Below, one piece after another: positions 1 through 9,725 of a stretch of 64,000 nucleotides of DNA. The stretch lies in assembly GCA_029706075.1 (NCBI GenBank), contig JAINUG010000196.1:395501-459500 (forward strand), written 5' to 3'. Position numbers and translations under genes: made by a program. Source of the DNA: Aldrovandia affinis (lineage: Eukaryota; Chordata; Actinopteri; Notacanthiformes; Halosauridae). Position 1 is the first letter of the stretch. The number at the start of each line of letters is the position of its first letter. Below the pieces are notes generated by a model. The model was not told the origin of the DNA, did no database searches, and saw only the letters and a program-made list of their open reading frames with translations.

Positions 1-157
1 TTGTATAAAAAAGGTATCCTTTGGACCTACTATCAAAATAGTTTAATATCATGAACACTGATGAGCTCCAACTGTATAGTCGGTCAGCGTTCATAAAAAA
101 TGTATTGGTTCTTTAATTAACCTGCCGTTACATCCTCCAACACAAAGAGGTCGATGG

Positions 158-180
158 AGGACTTTCTGAGGCTACTTGTT
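158..180. repeat. Left target-site duplication of the L1 (23 bp)
   Basis: Identical over 23 bases to 6575-6597. The sequences outside the two copies differ, so this is a short exact direct repeat rather than part of a longer duplication. Confidence 0.65.
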
Positions 181-263
181 TAAAAAATTATTATTATTCT
201 GGGCCCACCACCACCCCCCCTCTTTGGGGGACAACTCTTTTTTATACACACATATACATATAT

Positions 264-291
264 GAGTCATTCCACGAATCCGGTCCGATTT
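264..291 (+). repeat. Left terminal inverted repeat, 28 bp
   Basis: Begins GAGTCATTCCACGAATCC and matches the reverse complement of 4064-4091 with three mismatches. Confidence 0.65.
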
Positions 292-656
292 GAGTCCCTC
301 TGATGAGTCCCTCTGTGTCTTTTATCTATTCATTCACCAAAATGTATGTTGAAAAGCTTTTTATTTCAGTTGAAATGTCCCCTTTAATAAAGTGTAAAAA
401 CATTGCATAAATGTTATTTTTAAATTATGCAATATGTTTTTTTTTCAGTTGACATGATGTATTTTGACATGTCCCTTGTGGCCTTCCATGAAAATGAATT
501 TGGGATATGACGAACAAAATGAGTAAAAAGTCCATACTTTTTTCTATGAACATAAACATCTATTTGTGCTTTTATGCTGGTAATGATTTATTTCAAAATA
601 AATGAATAATTATTCATTAAAATAACATTATTTAGTTCTGTACCTCAGTAACCCCT
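292..656. other. AT-rich interior of the inverted-repeat element, nothing recognised
   Basis: AT-rich, no coding frame and no repeat structure that I can see, up to the first 12-bp motif at 657. Confidence 0.5.
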
Positions 657-1065
657 CAACCCCGTTACACGGAGCATTCTCCCCCCACAAAAATAATGGT
701 TCGATCCCTATAAGCATGTACAACAGGAAGTGACAACATTGAAATCTTTTGAAAAACATAACATCAGAAACAGGCAAGTAGCTACCTTATTTTACTATAT
801 TTTGAGTCATTTATCTTGTAATATTATGGTAGTCAAGCATAATGACTCAACACCGTCACATGAAAAAAAGATAGAAAACTATTACTTGTGAAAATGATCT
901 TTGTTATTTAAAAAATATAGATGATTTCTTAATCTCATGCATGCCATGTGCTACTCTTCACCACATGTGGAGTAGCAGCCATTTTGTGCAAAAATCTCAA
1001 ACCCGTCACACTCAACCCCGTTACATGTTTGATCGTAACGGGGTTGTAAGATTGTGACAGGGTTG
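657..1065. repeat. Left cluster of a 12-bp motif (CAACCCCGTTAC)
   Basis: Exact copies lie at 657-668 and 1013-1024, with one-to-three-mismatch copies at 848-859 and 998-1009. The reverse complement GTAACGGGGTTG is exact at 1035-1046 and degenerate at 1054-1065. Together 1013-1046 form an imperfect hairpin-like pair. The placement upstream of the gene and inside the element suggests subterminal protein-binding sites, which is inference. Confidence 0.7.
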
Positions 1066-1240
1066 TGATTTTAACACTGGTTTTGAAGTTATCCAATTAG
1101 TTAAATTAATTATTGAACTTTTTCAACATTCTTATCCCACATACATGTTAATTGTAATGTTCATGTTGCTGTGTGTGTGTGTGTGTCATTGGACAAAAAG
1201 GGTCTATATCCGGACATCTATAGACATCTGTGAGTCCGTG

Positions 1241-1919
1241 ATGGCACCAACAACAGCAGCAGAAAGGCAGAGACAGTATCGGGCACGCCTAAAAGCTGAT
1301 CCTGAAAGAAGGGAGAAATACCTGCAGAGTAAATGCCAGAGATGGAGAAAGAATGTAGAGGCCGGAAAGAAAAAAAAGAATCAATGACTTAAGTAAAAGA
1401 GAACAACGGCAGAAGTGTAAAATGTGGAAAGCAGCTTACAAAAGAAGCAAGGACAGGACAGAAGCACTGGGGAACTTAACCACTCCTCCACAGAGTCCAG
1501 ATCAATCTCCAGAGCAGTCCTCACAGCCAGGATCTTCAAGGTTAGAGCAATGGGCAGTTAAGAGTGTTAGAAAGCCCCAGCCAACCAGTGGAGGGATTCC
1601 ACATCCCCAGCCAGCCCGTGGAGGGAATCCACAAGCAGAAAATGGAATCCAATGGGGAAGCCCAGAGCTGATTGGGCAGTGGTGCATCCTGACATACGAG
1701 AATGATTTGTATCCAGGCATCATCCTTAGTACAGATGAAACACATGTCCAGGTGAAATGCATGAGTCGTATTGGGCCAAACCGGTTCTTCTGGCCGCCTC
1801 GGGATGATATCCTCTGGTACCCATTTGATGATGTCCTTGAGGTCATTCCACCCCCACAGCCTGTGACACAGCGCCATGTACAAGTCTTGAAAGAGGTGTG
1901 GGACAGACTTTCAGTTTGA
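1241..1919 (+). pseudogene. Basic-domain gene of the inverted-repeat element, one frameshift
   Basis: The first frame starts at ATG 1241 (MAPTTAAERQRQYRARLK) and gives a 48-residue, very basic segment rich in Arg, Lys and Gln. It ends at a stop just after a run of eight A (about 1369-1376). Shifting by one base there opens a continuous frame that resumes with INDLSKREQRQK and runs to the stop at 1917-1919, so a single one-base insertion explains the break. The second part has a Pro/Ser/Gln-rich linker, an imperfect 30-bp tandem duplication (about 1573-1635), and a compact C-terminal module with WCILTYENDLYPGI and NRFFWPPRDDILWYPFDD. The N-terminal part resembles a DNA-binding basic region. 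The C-terminal part looks like a small beta-barrel, which is a guess. I know similar pairs of segments from unnamed fish proteins but no established function. The break may be real decay or a homopolymer error. Confidence 0.6.
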
Positions 1920-1965
1920 GTGCCTGTCAGGATCCGTCCTGGACCGCCCCCTGGCCAGCCTGTCT

Positions 1966-2130
1966 CCCTGTACCTCCTGGCCCCTGTGTCCCTGTACCTC
2001 CTGGCCCCTGTGTCCCTGTACCTCCTGGTCCCTGTCTCCCCATGCCTCCTGGTCCCTGTCTCCCCGTGCCTCCTGGTCCCTGTCTCCCCGTGCCTCCTGG
2101 TACCTGCTTCCCTGTGTCTCCTGGCCCCTG
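1966..2130. repeat. 24-bp minisatellite inside the solo LTR
   Basis: Roughly seven copies of a 24-base unit of type CTGTGTCCCTGTACCTCCTG plus four bases. It reads as an open frame in several phases (for example a PVPPGPC repeat), because the unit length is a multiple of three. The frames are not evidence for a protein. Confidence 0.85.
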
Positions 2131-2273
2131 TCACCCCTCCCGGGGAATTTGAGTCTTGGTTCCCCGGTGACTGTGTTCCTGTCGTGTTCCACCCCGGTCT
2201 GCCCCGCTCCACCCTGTTCTGTGACTCTCTGCCCTGCACCCCATTGTCATACCCCACCATGGTGACCCCTCCC

Positions 2274-2400
2274 CTGTGACCCGTGTTCCCCTGTGACCCG
2301 TGTTCCCCTGTGACCCCATGTTCCCCTGTGACCTCGTGTTCCCCCGTGTTCCACGTGACCCCGTGTTTCCCTGTGACTGTGTTTCCCTTGTGTGCCCGGC
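2274..2400. repeat. 17-18-bp minisatellite inside the solo LTR
   Basis: Units of type CTGTGACCCGTGTTCCC start at 2274, 2291, 2308 and 2326, then degenerate towards 2400. Confidence 0.8.
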
Positions 2401-2600
2401 CCTTGTGTTTCTTCCCGGCTCCCATTCCAGTTCCCAGTCCTAGTGTTCTTTCCTCCCTTAGTCCTGGCTCCCTGGGTTTGTGATTGTTCACACCTGTGTC
2501 TCGTTATGTCTTGTCTCACCTGCACGTGGTTCCCTTGATTGTTCTCCCTCAGTATTTAAGCCCTCCTGTATCACTTGTCTTTGTCAGTTAATATATTAAT

Positions 2601-2745
2601 ATATGCCATTTAGCAGACGCTTTTATCCAAAGCGACTTACAGTAGTGAATGCATACATTTTTCAGTATATGTGGTCCCAGTGGGAAATGAACCCACAACC
2701 TAAGCGTTGCCAACGCTGTGCTCTACCAACTGAGCCACAGAGAAC
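2601..2745 (-). mobile_element. tRNA-derived SINE with L2-type tail
   Basis: On the minus strand it reads TCTCTGTGGCTCAGTTGG (box A region), then a box B-like GGTTGTGGGTTC-type segment, then the tail with AAGCGTCTGCTAAATGGC. The same structure occurs on the plus strand at 58406-58555. The tail matches the 3' end of the L2 LINEs in this window. Inserted in the solo LTR. Confidence 0.8.
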
Positions 2746-2901
2746 CACAGTTCATTGTCTCTTAGTGTTTAGTGTCTGTGCGTGTGTCCCTGGTTTGTGA
2801 ATACATCTACAAGCACTTACTACAGCGTGTACTTGTCTGCATTTGGGTCCTTCCCACCACCGCTCACACCCGGTGAGCCTGACAGTGCCACAAAACAAAA
2901 G

Positions 2902-3260
2902 GTACACACATGCACACACACGCACACGCACACGCACACGCACACGCACACAGCCTCAATTGCCTCGCACTACATCTTGGATAACCTATTGGTCCACTCA
3001 CAGTATTCCCTGACAGTACTGTGACAGTGACCGACATGTCCACTCCACATGGGCCCATATCCCTCCATCCCCTGCTTGTTGTTTGATACTCTATGTTCAG
3101 TCAGATGACAAAGTTAAGGCACAAAGTGTGTTTTAGTAAACCTCTCCTGAGGTCTTGTAAATTGTTTGGCCAAAGGCTTGATTCTTATGCCGCAGGTCAG
3201 TTCCACATATTTACACATAAGCACACATGCACGCACACACACGCACACACACACACCAAA
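2902..3260. repeat. Two CA microsatellites with unique sequence between
   Basis: CA/CG-interrupted CA runs lie at about 2902-2951 and 3217-3258. The sequence between them shows nothing I recognise. Open frames here are simple-repeat artefacts. Confidence 0.8.
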
Positions 3261-3515
3261 AGCACACAAGTTATATGTTTTATTTTGAAGCCCTATTCAG
3301 TCACATTACAATGTTTTAATGTATGATTTTAATGATTTCAATGATTTTAATGTATCATTGCTTTTCCTTGGATTAATAAAACTCAGTTCATTGCAAGTTA
3401 TATCTATTGTCCTTCTTAAATGGTTAAATAATAAAATGCAATGATTATAGAAAGTCTTATAGTAAATTTAAGAGTAAAAAACAACTATTTATATGTTAAG
3501 CTGTATTTGTCTCTT

Positions 3516-3904
3516 CAACCCCGTTACCATCTTCAACCCCGTTACCCTAGTCTCAACCCTGTTACACTTACGTTTTTATTCATTATTTCTTCAAGTTTAT
3601 GAAAAACGAATTCAACTTTTGATCAATTTTGTCTGAAACGTTTAGAGCAAACATAAAAATATTGATTTTAGTTTAAATTCTGAAGTCAAACCACATGTTT
3701 GATGAAAAATCATGCGGCCGCTGTCAAAAAAAGGCCCATTTCAGGCTTTAGAATAGCAAAAGTGTGAGATTTTATGTCATTTTTAGACTAGCCATTATTG
3801 AAATGGTGTGAGGGACATCTAATTATTATAAAAATGTTGACTTTATCACAAATACATGTTGTAATCTTATTCAGAGAGCTTCCAGAGTGTCCATAACGGG
3901 GTTG
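3516..3904. repeat. Right cluster of the 12-bp motif
   Basis: Exact copies lie at 3516-3527 and 3534-3545, one mismatch at 3554-3565, and an inverted one-mismatch copy at 3893-3904. This mirrors the left cluster near the other end of the 264-4091 element. Confidence 0.7.
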
Positions 3905-4063
3905 AAGAATAGTGGTGCCCATATCATACAATAATGACCAATAATAATAGGGATTTCATGCCTGAGATGGGAAAATATATTTTTCTGGAAGTTAAATATG
4001 TTCTTAATCTTGTGGGGTGTTCAGAAAAGTAATACCTCTTGGTAAAAAATATGAAAATAATGA

Positions 4064-4091
4064 AAATAGGACCGGATTTGTGGAATGACCC
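4064..4091 (-). repeat. Right terminal inverted repeat, 28 bp
   Basis: The reverse complement begins GGGTCATTCCACAAATCC, pairing with 264-291. Confidence 0.65.
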
Positions 4092-4289
4092 ATATACTGT
4101 ATACATACACACAAATATACCTATATACATACATATACATTTTAAGTGTATTTACAGATTGTGCAGTTCTAGACAGACAAATCCAGACCAACAAACCTAC
4201 ATATAGACACACAAACAAGCAGATGGAGGACAGGACGCAGCACAGAGCGAGATGCACAATATAACGCAAAACAAAAGAAAATGGAGAGA

Positions 4290-4350
4290 AAAATAAATAA
4301 ATAATAATAATAATATATATATATATACAGTATATATACTGTATAAAATG
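4290..4350. repeat. AT/AAT simple repeat in the L1 3' region
   Basis: AAATAAATAATAATAATAAT followed by alternating AT and a small palindrome (ACAGTATATATACTGT). Confidence 0.8.
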
Positions 4351-4516
4351 AAGCAATAATAATAAAGAAAATTGAGATTTATATTTGGGGGGGTTAGAAT
4401 GTTATGGAGTGTAAAATATGGTAGTGTATGGTGGGTGTTTCTATTCTAATGTTGGTATATGGACTTATGCATGTGTGTGTGTGTGTTTTGTTTGTGTGTG
4501 GGGTTATAGTTAACAG

Positions 4517-6016
4517 TTAACAGGCAAATTTAAGGAACTGATGAATGGGTTCCAAGTTTCTTAAAAATGTATGATTTGGTTTTGGAGAGGCTGTCAGTTT
4601 TTCCATTGATATGCATTCTGTGAGAAGGTTGAACCATTGTGTGATGTTGAATGTATTTCTGCTCTTCCAGTTCAAGAGGATAGTTTTCTTGGCGATAGTT
4701 AGGACGATGAGTATCGGTTTGGTGTTTTTGATAGGGGGGTTGAGTGTTGAAAGGTCTCCCAGTAGACAAAGAGATGGAGAGAGTGGAATGCCACAGTCCA
4801 AAAGCAGCGACGTTCTGTCAATGACTGCTTGCCAGAAATGGTGAGTGGGAGGGCAGAGTCAGGTAGCATGGAAGTAGCTATCCGGGGTGTTCAGCGTACA
4901 GTGTGAGCATATGTCAGAGTCTATGAATCCCATCTTAAACATCTTGTGCTGAGTGATATGAGCTCTGTGAATGACTTTATATTGAATTCGTTGTGCATTA
5001 GTATTGTTCGTCATTGAAAAGGTGTTCATACAGATTTGTGTCCAGAAGTCGGTGTTGGTGCTGATTGAGAGGTCTTTTTACCCATTATTTAATTGGTAGA
5101 TATGCTGTCAAGTCAATTGTGGATAGTAGTTTATATAGTTTGGATAGAGTTTTCTTAGGATTTGTTATTTTATTAATTTATTCTATTAGTGAGGGTGGCT
5201 GGAGGTTATTATTTATTATATTGATCCTTGACTTGATGACAGATTTTAATTGGAGATAATGTAGATACTGTTCTTTCCCAACATTGTACTTCTGGACAAA
5301 GTCTTCAAATGTTATGAATGTGCTATTTAGAAAAATGTGGTGTAGGTGTGTGATACCTTTTTGTTTCCATGTGTTAAAGATAAGTGGTGTTTTGTTGAGT
5401 TGAAAGTCAGGGTTATGCCATATTGGGGTGTATTTACAGGGTGTCAGTACGGACTTTGTGATTTTGTTGATTTTCCACCAAGAGTCGTTGAGATGACAGT
5501 GTTCCTAAAACAGTCATGGAGTTTTATGGCTGTACTGAGAAATGGTAAGTCTGTGATTGAAATTTCCTTACACTCTGATTGTTCTATTTCTATTCATGGG
5601 TTGTTCTGTTGGTTAGGGTATATCCAATTTTTGATGTATTGAAGCTGGTTTGCTAGATAGTAGTGTTGGAAATTTGGAGCTTTCTGTAGAGTGGCCAGTT
5701 CAATCCGGGGTTTCTTATTTTTCCAATAGAATTTGCTTGTTATGGAGTCTAATGTTTGAAACCAGTTGGTGGTGGGTTGGGTCAGGACCATTGTGAAAAG
5801 ATAGTTGATTTTGGGCAGAACAATCATTTTGATGGTTGCTATTCTGCCAATAATAGAGACAGGTAGATTCATCCAGCGGTTTAGGTCATCTTTGATTGTT
5901 TTTATGAGTGGGTTGAAATTGAGGTGGACAGCTTGGCAGCTTGGCGGAAATGTTAATACCCAGATACCTAATGTTACCAGTGGCGAAAGGGAGGGGTGGT
6001 TTTTGGGATGCGGCAT
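4517..6016 (-). pseudogene. L1 ORF2 C-terminal remnant
   Basis: The minus-strand frame 5594-6016 contains an L1 ORF2 signature after the RT: INLPVSIIGRIATIKM, LPKINYLFTMVLTQPTTNWF, and SKFYWKNKKPRI. The frame 4517-4801 carries the terminal part with WFNLLTECISMEKL. Between them the reading frame is broken by several indels. The endonuclease and the RT catalytic region are absent. In intact L1 these segments belong to the protein that carries out target-primed reverse transcription. This copy cannot encode it. Confidence 0.75.
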
Positions 6017-6059
6017 TCCAGCTATCTCCGCATAGTGGTAGAACTGTGGATTTAGTTTA

Positions 6060-6338
6060 GTTTATTGAGTAGTCAGATATGTCCGAGAATGTATTTATGA
6101 GTTTAATGGCTTCTTGTAGTTCTTTTACGAGTGATGAAATCTCTTGCTGGCTGAATTTCAGACTATTTCTTATGCCTTGGAATTCTTTGTGGAGAACTTT
6201 GATGAGCGCTATTCTAGCATCGAGTGATTAAAGTTTGGAATTGATTTATAGTAAGACACTAACCTCGGTATTGTCGGCAGTCAGGTCTTCTGTGTCGGTG
6301 GATGAGTTGCGGAAGCGTTTTGAATTTGGAGTTGTCAT
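6060..6338 (-). pseudogene. L1 ORF1 N-terminal remnant
   Basis: From ATG 6338 the minus strand reads MTTPNSKRFRNSSTDTEDL and continues about 30 residues to a stop near 6246. A second stop follows, after which the frame reads GIRNSLKFSQQEISSL and ends near 6066. Composition and a coiled-coil-like second part suit an L1 ORF1 (RNA-binding p40-type protein) start. It is then joined directly to ORF2 C-terminal sequence, so several kilobases are deleted. Confidence 0.5.
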
Positions 6339-6574
6339 TGTGAACAGCTCGTTGTAATGCTCGTCGATGTAATTTTCTAAATCCTCCAGGTCGTCTTTGT
6401 GGGAGAAAACGTTTTATTCCGTTTTATTTATATTTTAGTTTGGTAGCAGTTAGCTGTGAATCTAGCAGCAGAGTGCTGCCTTGTTAAATTGCACCCGTAG
6501 CCTCGAGAATCTCAGTCAGAACGCATTCCTCTGTGAGGCCTGTTTGTTCGGGAGGATGCTGGGATCGTTCACCA

Positions 6575-6597
6575 AGGACTTTCTGAGGCTACTTGTT
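6575..6597. repeat. Right target-site duplication of the L1 (23 bp)
   Basis: Matches 158-180 exactly and lies just outside the 5' end of the minus-strand L1. Confidence 0.65.
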
Positions 6598-7146
6598 ATA
6601 GTGGGGGCCGGTAGGGCATAAAAAGGGCTGTTTGGTTCAGATTCTTCCAAAAGCACCAAATTTGACTCAGATGTTGTCCATAACATACTTTATCAATTTT
6701 TGCCAGGCGCCAAGACAGGCACCCCATGGGGTGGCCATATTGGCAAAATCCAACTAAAAGGGCTAGAATCATAAATTATACCATTTTTTAGGGGGTTTTG
6801 GGGTCGTGTAATCTGATTCTGATGTTATTTCAATAATTTGAGGTCAGATTTACCCCTCAAAGTTAGCATAAAGGTCATTTTGGGGTCAAATCCAGTGTTC
6901 CTGGTCCGTCATCCCAGATTCTGCCCCCAAAAATGTATTTTCCCATTATAAGCTGTACATGTATATGTCGCACAAGTTATTAAGCAATCAACATATTATA
7001 ATCCAAATCATTAAATTATTTCAAATGAGTAGTGTTTTAATGCAGTAGCCTAGACAGCAGATGGAGCAACAAACATAAATATGCACTGGAACACACTATT
7101 TCTAAATTGCGAAAACAGCTCATTTACAGATATGTTCTGAGTCTGT
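6598..7146. other. No recognised feature
   Basis: Contains G-rich runs (TTTTTTAGGGGGTTTTGGGG near 6784) and no coding frame of note. It may be an old repeat, but I cannot name it. Confidence 0.4.
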
Positions 7147-8155
7147 GGCTGTGTCCCAAATTGTATACTTGTGTCCTGCATTCTCGTGTACTTGTAAGAA
7201 CGCACTTCCAAGTACACTCAAAAGAATGCTCTACCGAGAGTGCAAGAACGCAGAACAGTGTTTGTTGATGTTACAGTAACGTTTTTCATTGGGCTAATAT
7301 AGTTTACAAGTTGCAAAGTAGCTTTGTTCGTATTACTTGAGTAGCCTACATAGCAATAATACTTCATTCGCTTCAAAGATTACTCTATGCGTTACCTTTT
7401 GTTGTTCATGACTGTTACGTAAATGATATTTACAACATGTACTGAGTTTTATTTATTCATGGCAAGTAACTTCTTGCTCGTGACACTTGTTTGCTTCAGT
7501 CAACTGTCATTGCCAGAACATCAAAAAATTGATGATCGGTGAAATTATCAGTCCCTAAAACAACCAAATCAAATGTACTGTACATCTCCATCAGTAAAGT
7601 TAACTAGATAGCTGTTGCTAGCATAGTTGATACATTGATGCATAGCTATGTTGCTGTAGTAACGTCAGAATTTCAGCTAGCTGACTATGTTAGATAAGTT
7701 ACAACTCAGCTACAGTTAGCTAACTAGCAGGCTAGATAGTTAATTTGTGACAAAAAATAATGTTAAATCATTAGCTAGCTATGCATATGCATAAGTTGTG
7801 CATAGCTATATCTAATTGTGAATAATATTGACTAATTGCATGAAACTATAAAAAGACATAAATAGTCCTCCCGCCTTGTCCTGCCACCTTCCATTTTCTT
7901 GCTGACATAAATAAATACCCTTCTTCGTCTTCAACGCAGAACCGCAATGACTACTGGGAGCGTTAAATACGTACAAGTGTGCATCCATGCATACTACAGT
8001 TTTATGTCCCCCGCAAGTACACCAAGGGAACTTCCGGGAAATTTGTTGCATACTTGCCAAGTTGCATACTTGAGTTTGGGACGCACTTGATCACATGACC
8101 GTTTACTTCCGAACTTGATATACGCACTAGATAGTATGCAATTTGTGACACGGCT
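7147..8155. mobile_element. Non-autonomous inverted-repeat element (Harbinger-like termini)
   Basis: The left end GGCTGTGTCCCAAATTGTAT and the reverse complement of the right end (AGCCGTGTCACAAATTGCAT) match over about 22 bp with few mismatches. The interior has no transposase-like frame and many TAGCTAGC palindromes. I could not define a target duplication, so the family is uncertain. A similar terminus (GGCTGTGTTCGAAACCG) flanks the element at 35532-36424. Confidence 0.5.
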
Positions 8156-9721
8156 CTTGTGTGAACAGTACATTCTCGTGGGAACTTCTCCATGCTCTGA
8201 TTGGCTCAAGGTTGAAAGACTGCCTCTGACTGCCGATGCCTGCATCACTACCTACTTAAAGGGGTGGCATGCCATAAGAAAAGTTCTAAAACATAAGAAA
8301 AGCATAATAAAAAAGCCTATGCCACCCACCACTAAAAAGCTATTTCCACCTGCTTTGCACTACTCTTAAATGAAGAGTGTATCATCAAGACCCAAGTTTC
8401 AAAACCTATGAAATATGTGAGAATATATTCATGGTATACACTTAAAGTACATGAAAATGAAAAAAAACATAAATCCTTTCATACTGTACTTATGACAAAT
8501 TGTACATGAACCAGGGGTAAACTATTACATATAGTTCATCCCCAACATGTATGCCACATGTGCGGAAAATTTGTTGCAAAAAATGTATGCTCATAGACCG
8601 CTATATGAATGTATGCATTACGGTATTCTTGTGACCGGTACCGGTCAAAACACTAGGGGGCGTCCATGGAAAGGTTCAAATGACTTTCTAAACTCTCTTC
8701 TAAGTGAACTGTTACACAATGCAATTGTTTCCTGGACTTTGAGAGGGGATTGAGGGGATGATTTGCTATCCCACATCAATGCAACTTGTTACGTGACAAT
8801 GTTGTTAAATTTAAATAGTGCAAGTAAGTTTTGAAATTGCAAAGTGTAACGCCACATGTAACCCACAGCTAACTGTTTAGATTAATAATTCATATAAAAT
8901 CACATTAATTATTCATATAAAAAAAATGTAAATGTATGGGGTTTTAGCTGCCAATGATATAGGTTTCAATTTAATACTTTAAAAAACATTGAATTGTGAG
9001 AACACTTCAATCGGGACTAAGGCAGTTTGGTCTTAATCTTGTTCTACATCCAGGAAATACAGAAAGTCTCGAGAAAAACCTGTAGTAGTCTCCAACTAAA
9101 GGTATACTGCAATGGATCCCCAGGTATTTCGGAATAAACATATACATTTTGAACTACTCTTGATGGCAAACAGCAAGTCAAATAAAGAGACATCTAAAGA
9201 CATGATTTGTTCAGTGGCCAATGTATTCTAGTTTAACTGTGTAGACAGATCAAATTTAGCCATTTAGCACAAAAGTGTGAGCAGATAAGCTTCTGCTCCA
9301 AATGGTGAAATACTGCTGTCATTTACTTATGACAGTACACATTTTTTAAACTCAAATTTATAACATTTATCAGGAGACCCACCCATATAAAAATGACACA
9401 TAAGACAGCCTGATTCCTTACAGCATCCGATAACAAATTGGTCAGGCCCTGCCTCACTGTGATCAATCACTTAGCAGAACTTGTTATGGTACAACATCCA
9501 TTTACAATATCAAAAGCAGCATTATAAACTGCCCTGCCAAACTAAAAAAAAGATAACAAATTGCATATGTTCTCCCCTGTTCAAGGTTTCAATTCATCTG
9601 GAGAAAAAAAACTAAAAGCACAACAACAAAGTTTGTGTTTCACTTTTATGAGCCTGCTGACTGGATACCTGTGAATTGTCTTTTAGCTTCAAATTGTGAA
9701 ATAATTTATTTTATTTTATTT
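8156..9721. other. No recognised feature
   Basis: AT-rich sequence. Short frames at 8115-8369 and 8547-8753 have no recognisable domain. No repeats with clear ends. Confidence 0.4.
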
Positions 9722-9725
9722 TTAA

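Larger units (their letters stand above)
1925..2884 (+). mobile_element. Solo LTR (Gypsy-type), 960 bp
   Basis: The segment begins TGTCAGGATCC and ends GAGCCTGACA, so it has the TG...CA form with inverted TGTCAGG/CCTGACA tips. It is flanked by an exact 5-bp duplication GTGCC (1920-1924 and 2885-2889). A TATTTAAG box lies near 2552. No internal retroviral genes are present, so this is a solo LTR left by recombination. It inserted immediately after the stop codon of the basic-domain gene. Minisatellites (1966-2400) and a SINE (2601-2745) are inside. Confidence 0.75.
264..4091. mobile_element. Candidate DNA transposon with 28-bp terminal inverted repeats
   Basis: The left end (264-291) and the reverse complement of the right end (4064-4091) match at 25 of 28 positions, with shared core GRGTCATTCCACRAATCCGG. 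Just outside both ends lies ATAT (260-263 and 4092-4095), a possible but low-complexity 4-bp target duplication. The interior holds a basic-domain gene broken by one frameshift (1241-1919) and about nine copies of a 12-base motif of type CAACCCCGTTAC in both orientations, clustered at 657-1065 and 3516-3904. A solo LTR (1925-2884) is a later insertion within it. I see no DDE transposase. From memory, related fish proteins have a longer middle region that is absent here, which would make this a deletion derivative. It could also be a retained gene with fortuitous flanking repeats. Confidence 0.55.
181..6574 (-). mobile_element. L1-type LINE, internally deleted and interrupted by another element
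   Basis: A 23-bp direct repeat (158-180 and 6575-6597, core ACTTTCTGAGGCTACTTG) brackets the interval, as expected of L1 target-primed insertion. Read on the minus strand, the 5' end carries the start of an ORF1-like frame (ATG at 6338). The middle holds the C-terminal part of an L1 ORF2 (6016 down to about 4517). The 3' end next to the left repeat is an A/T tail with AAT units (181-198). Most of ORF1 and the endonuclease and RT domains of ORF2 are missing, so the copy is a deletion derivative. The 3' untranslated part is split by the inverted-repeat element at 264-4091. The L1 assignment rests on ORF2 wording. That the left repeat is the 3' target duplication is inference. Confidence 0.65.

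Noticed and set aside
1966..2130. CRISPR-like array of short repeats
   Set aside because: Units are directly adjacent with no unique spacers. It is a minisatellite in a eukaryotic LTR.
1898..2279. Pro/Cys-rich repeat proteins in two frames
   Set aside because: Translation of an LTR minisatellite, open in several frames at once.
1502..2491. 329-residue minus-strand open frame over the gene and the minisatellite
   Set aside because: It is antisense to the better-supported basic-domain gene and its repeat part arises from a 24-bp unit whose length is a multiple of three. No domain.
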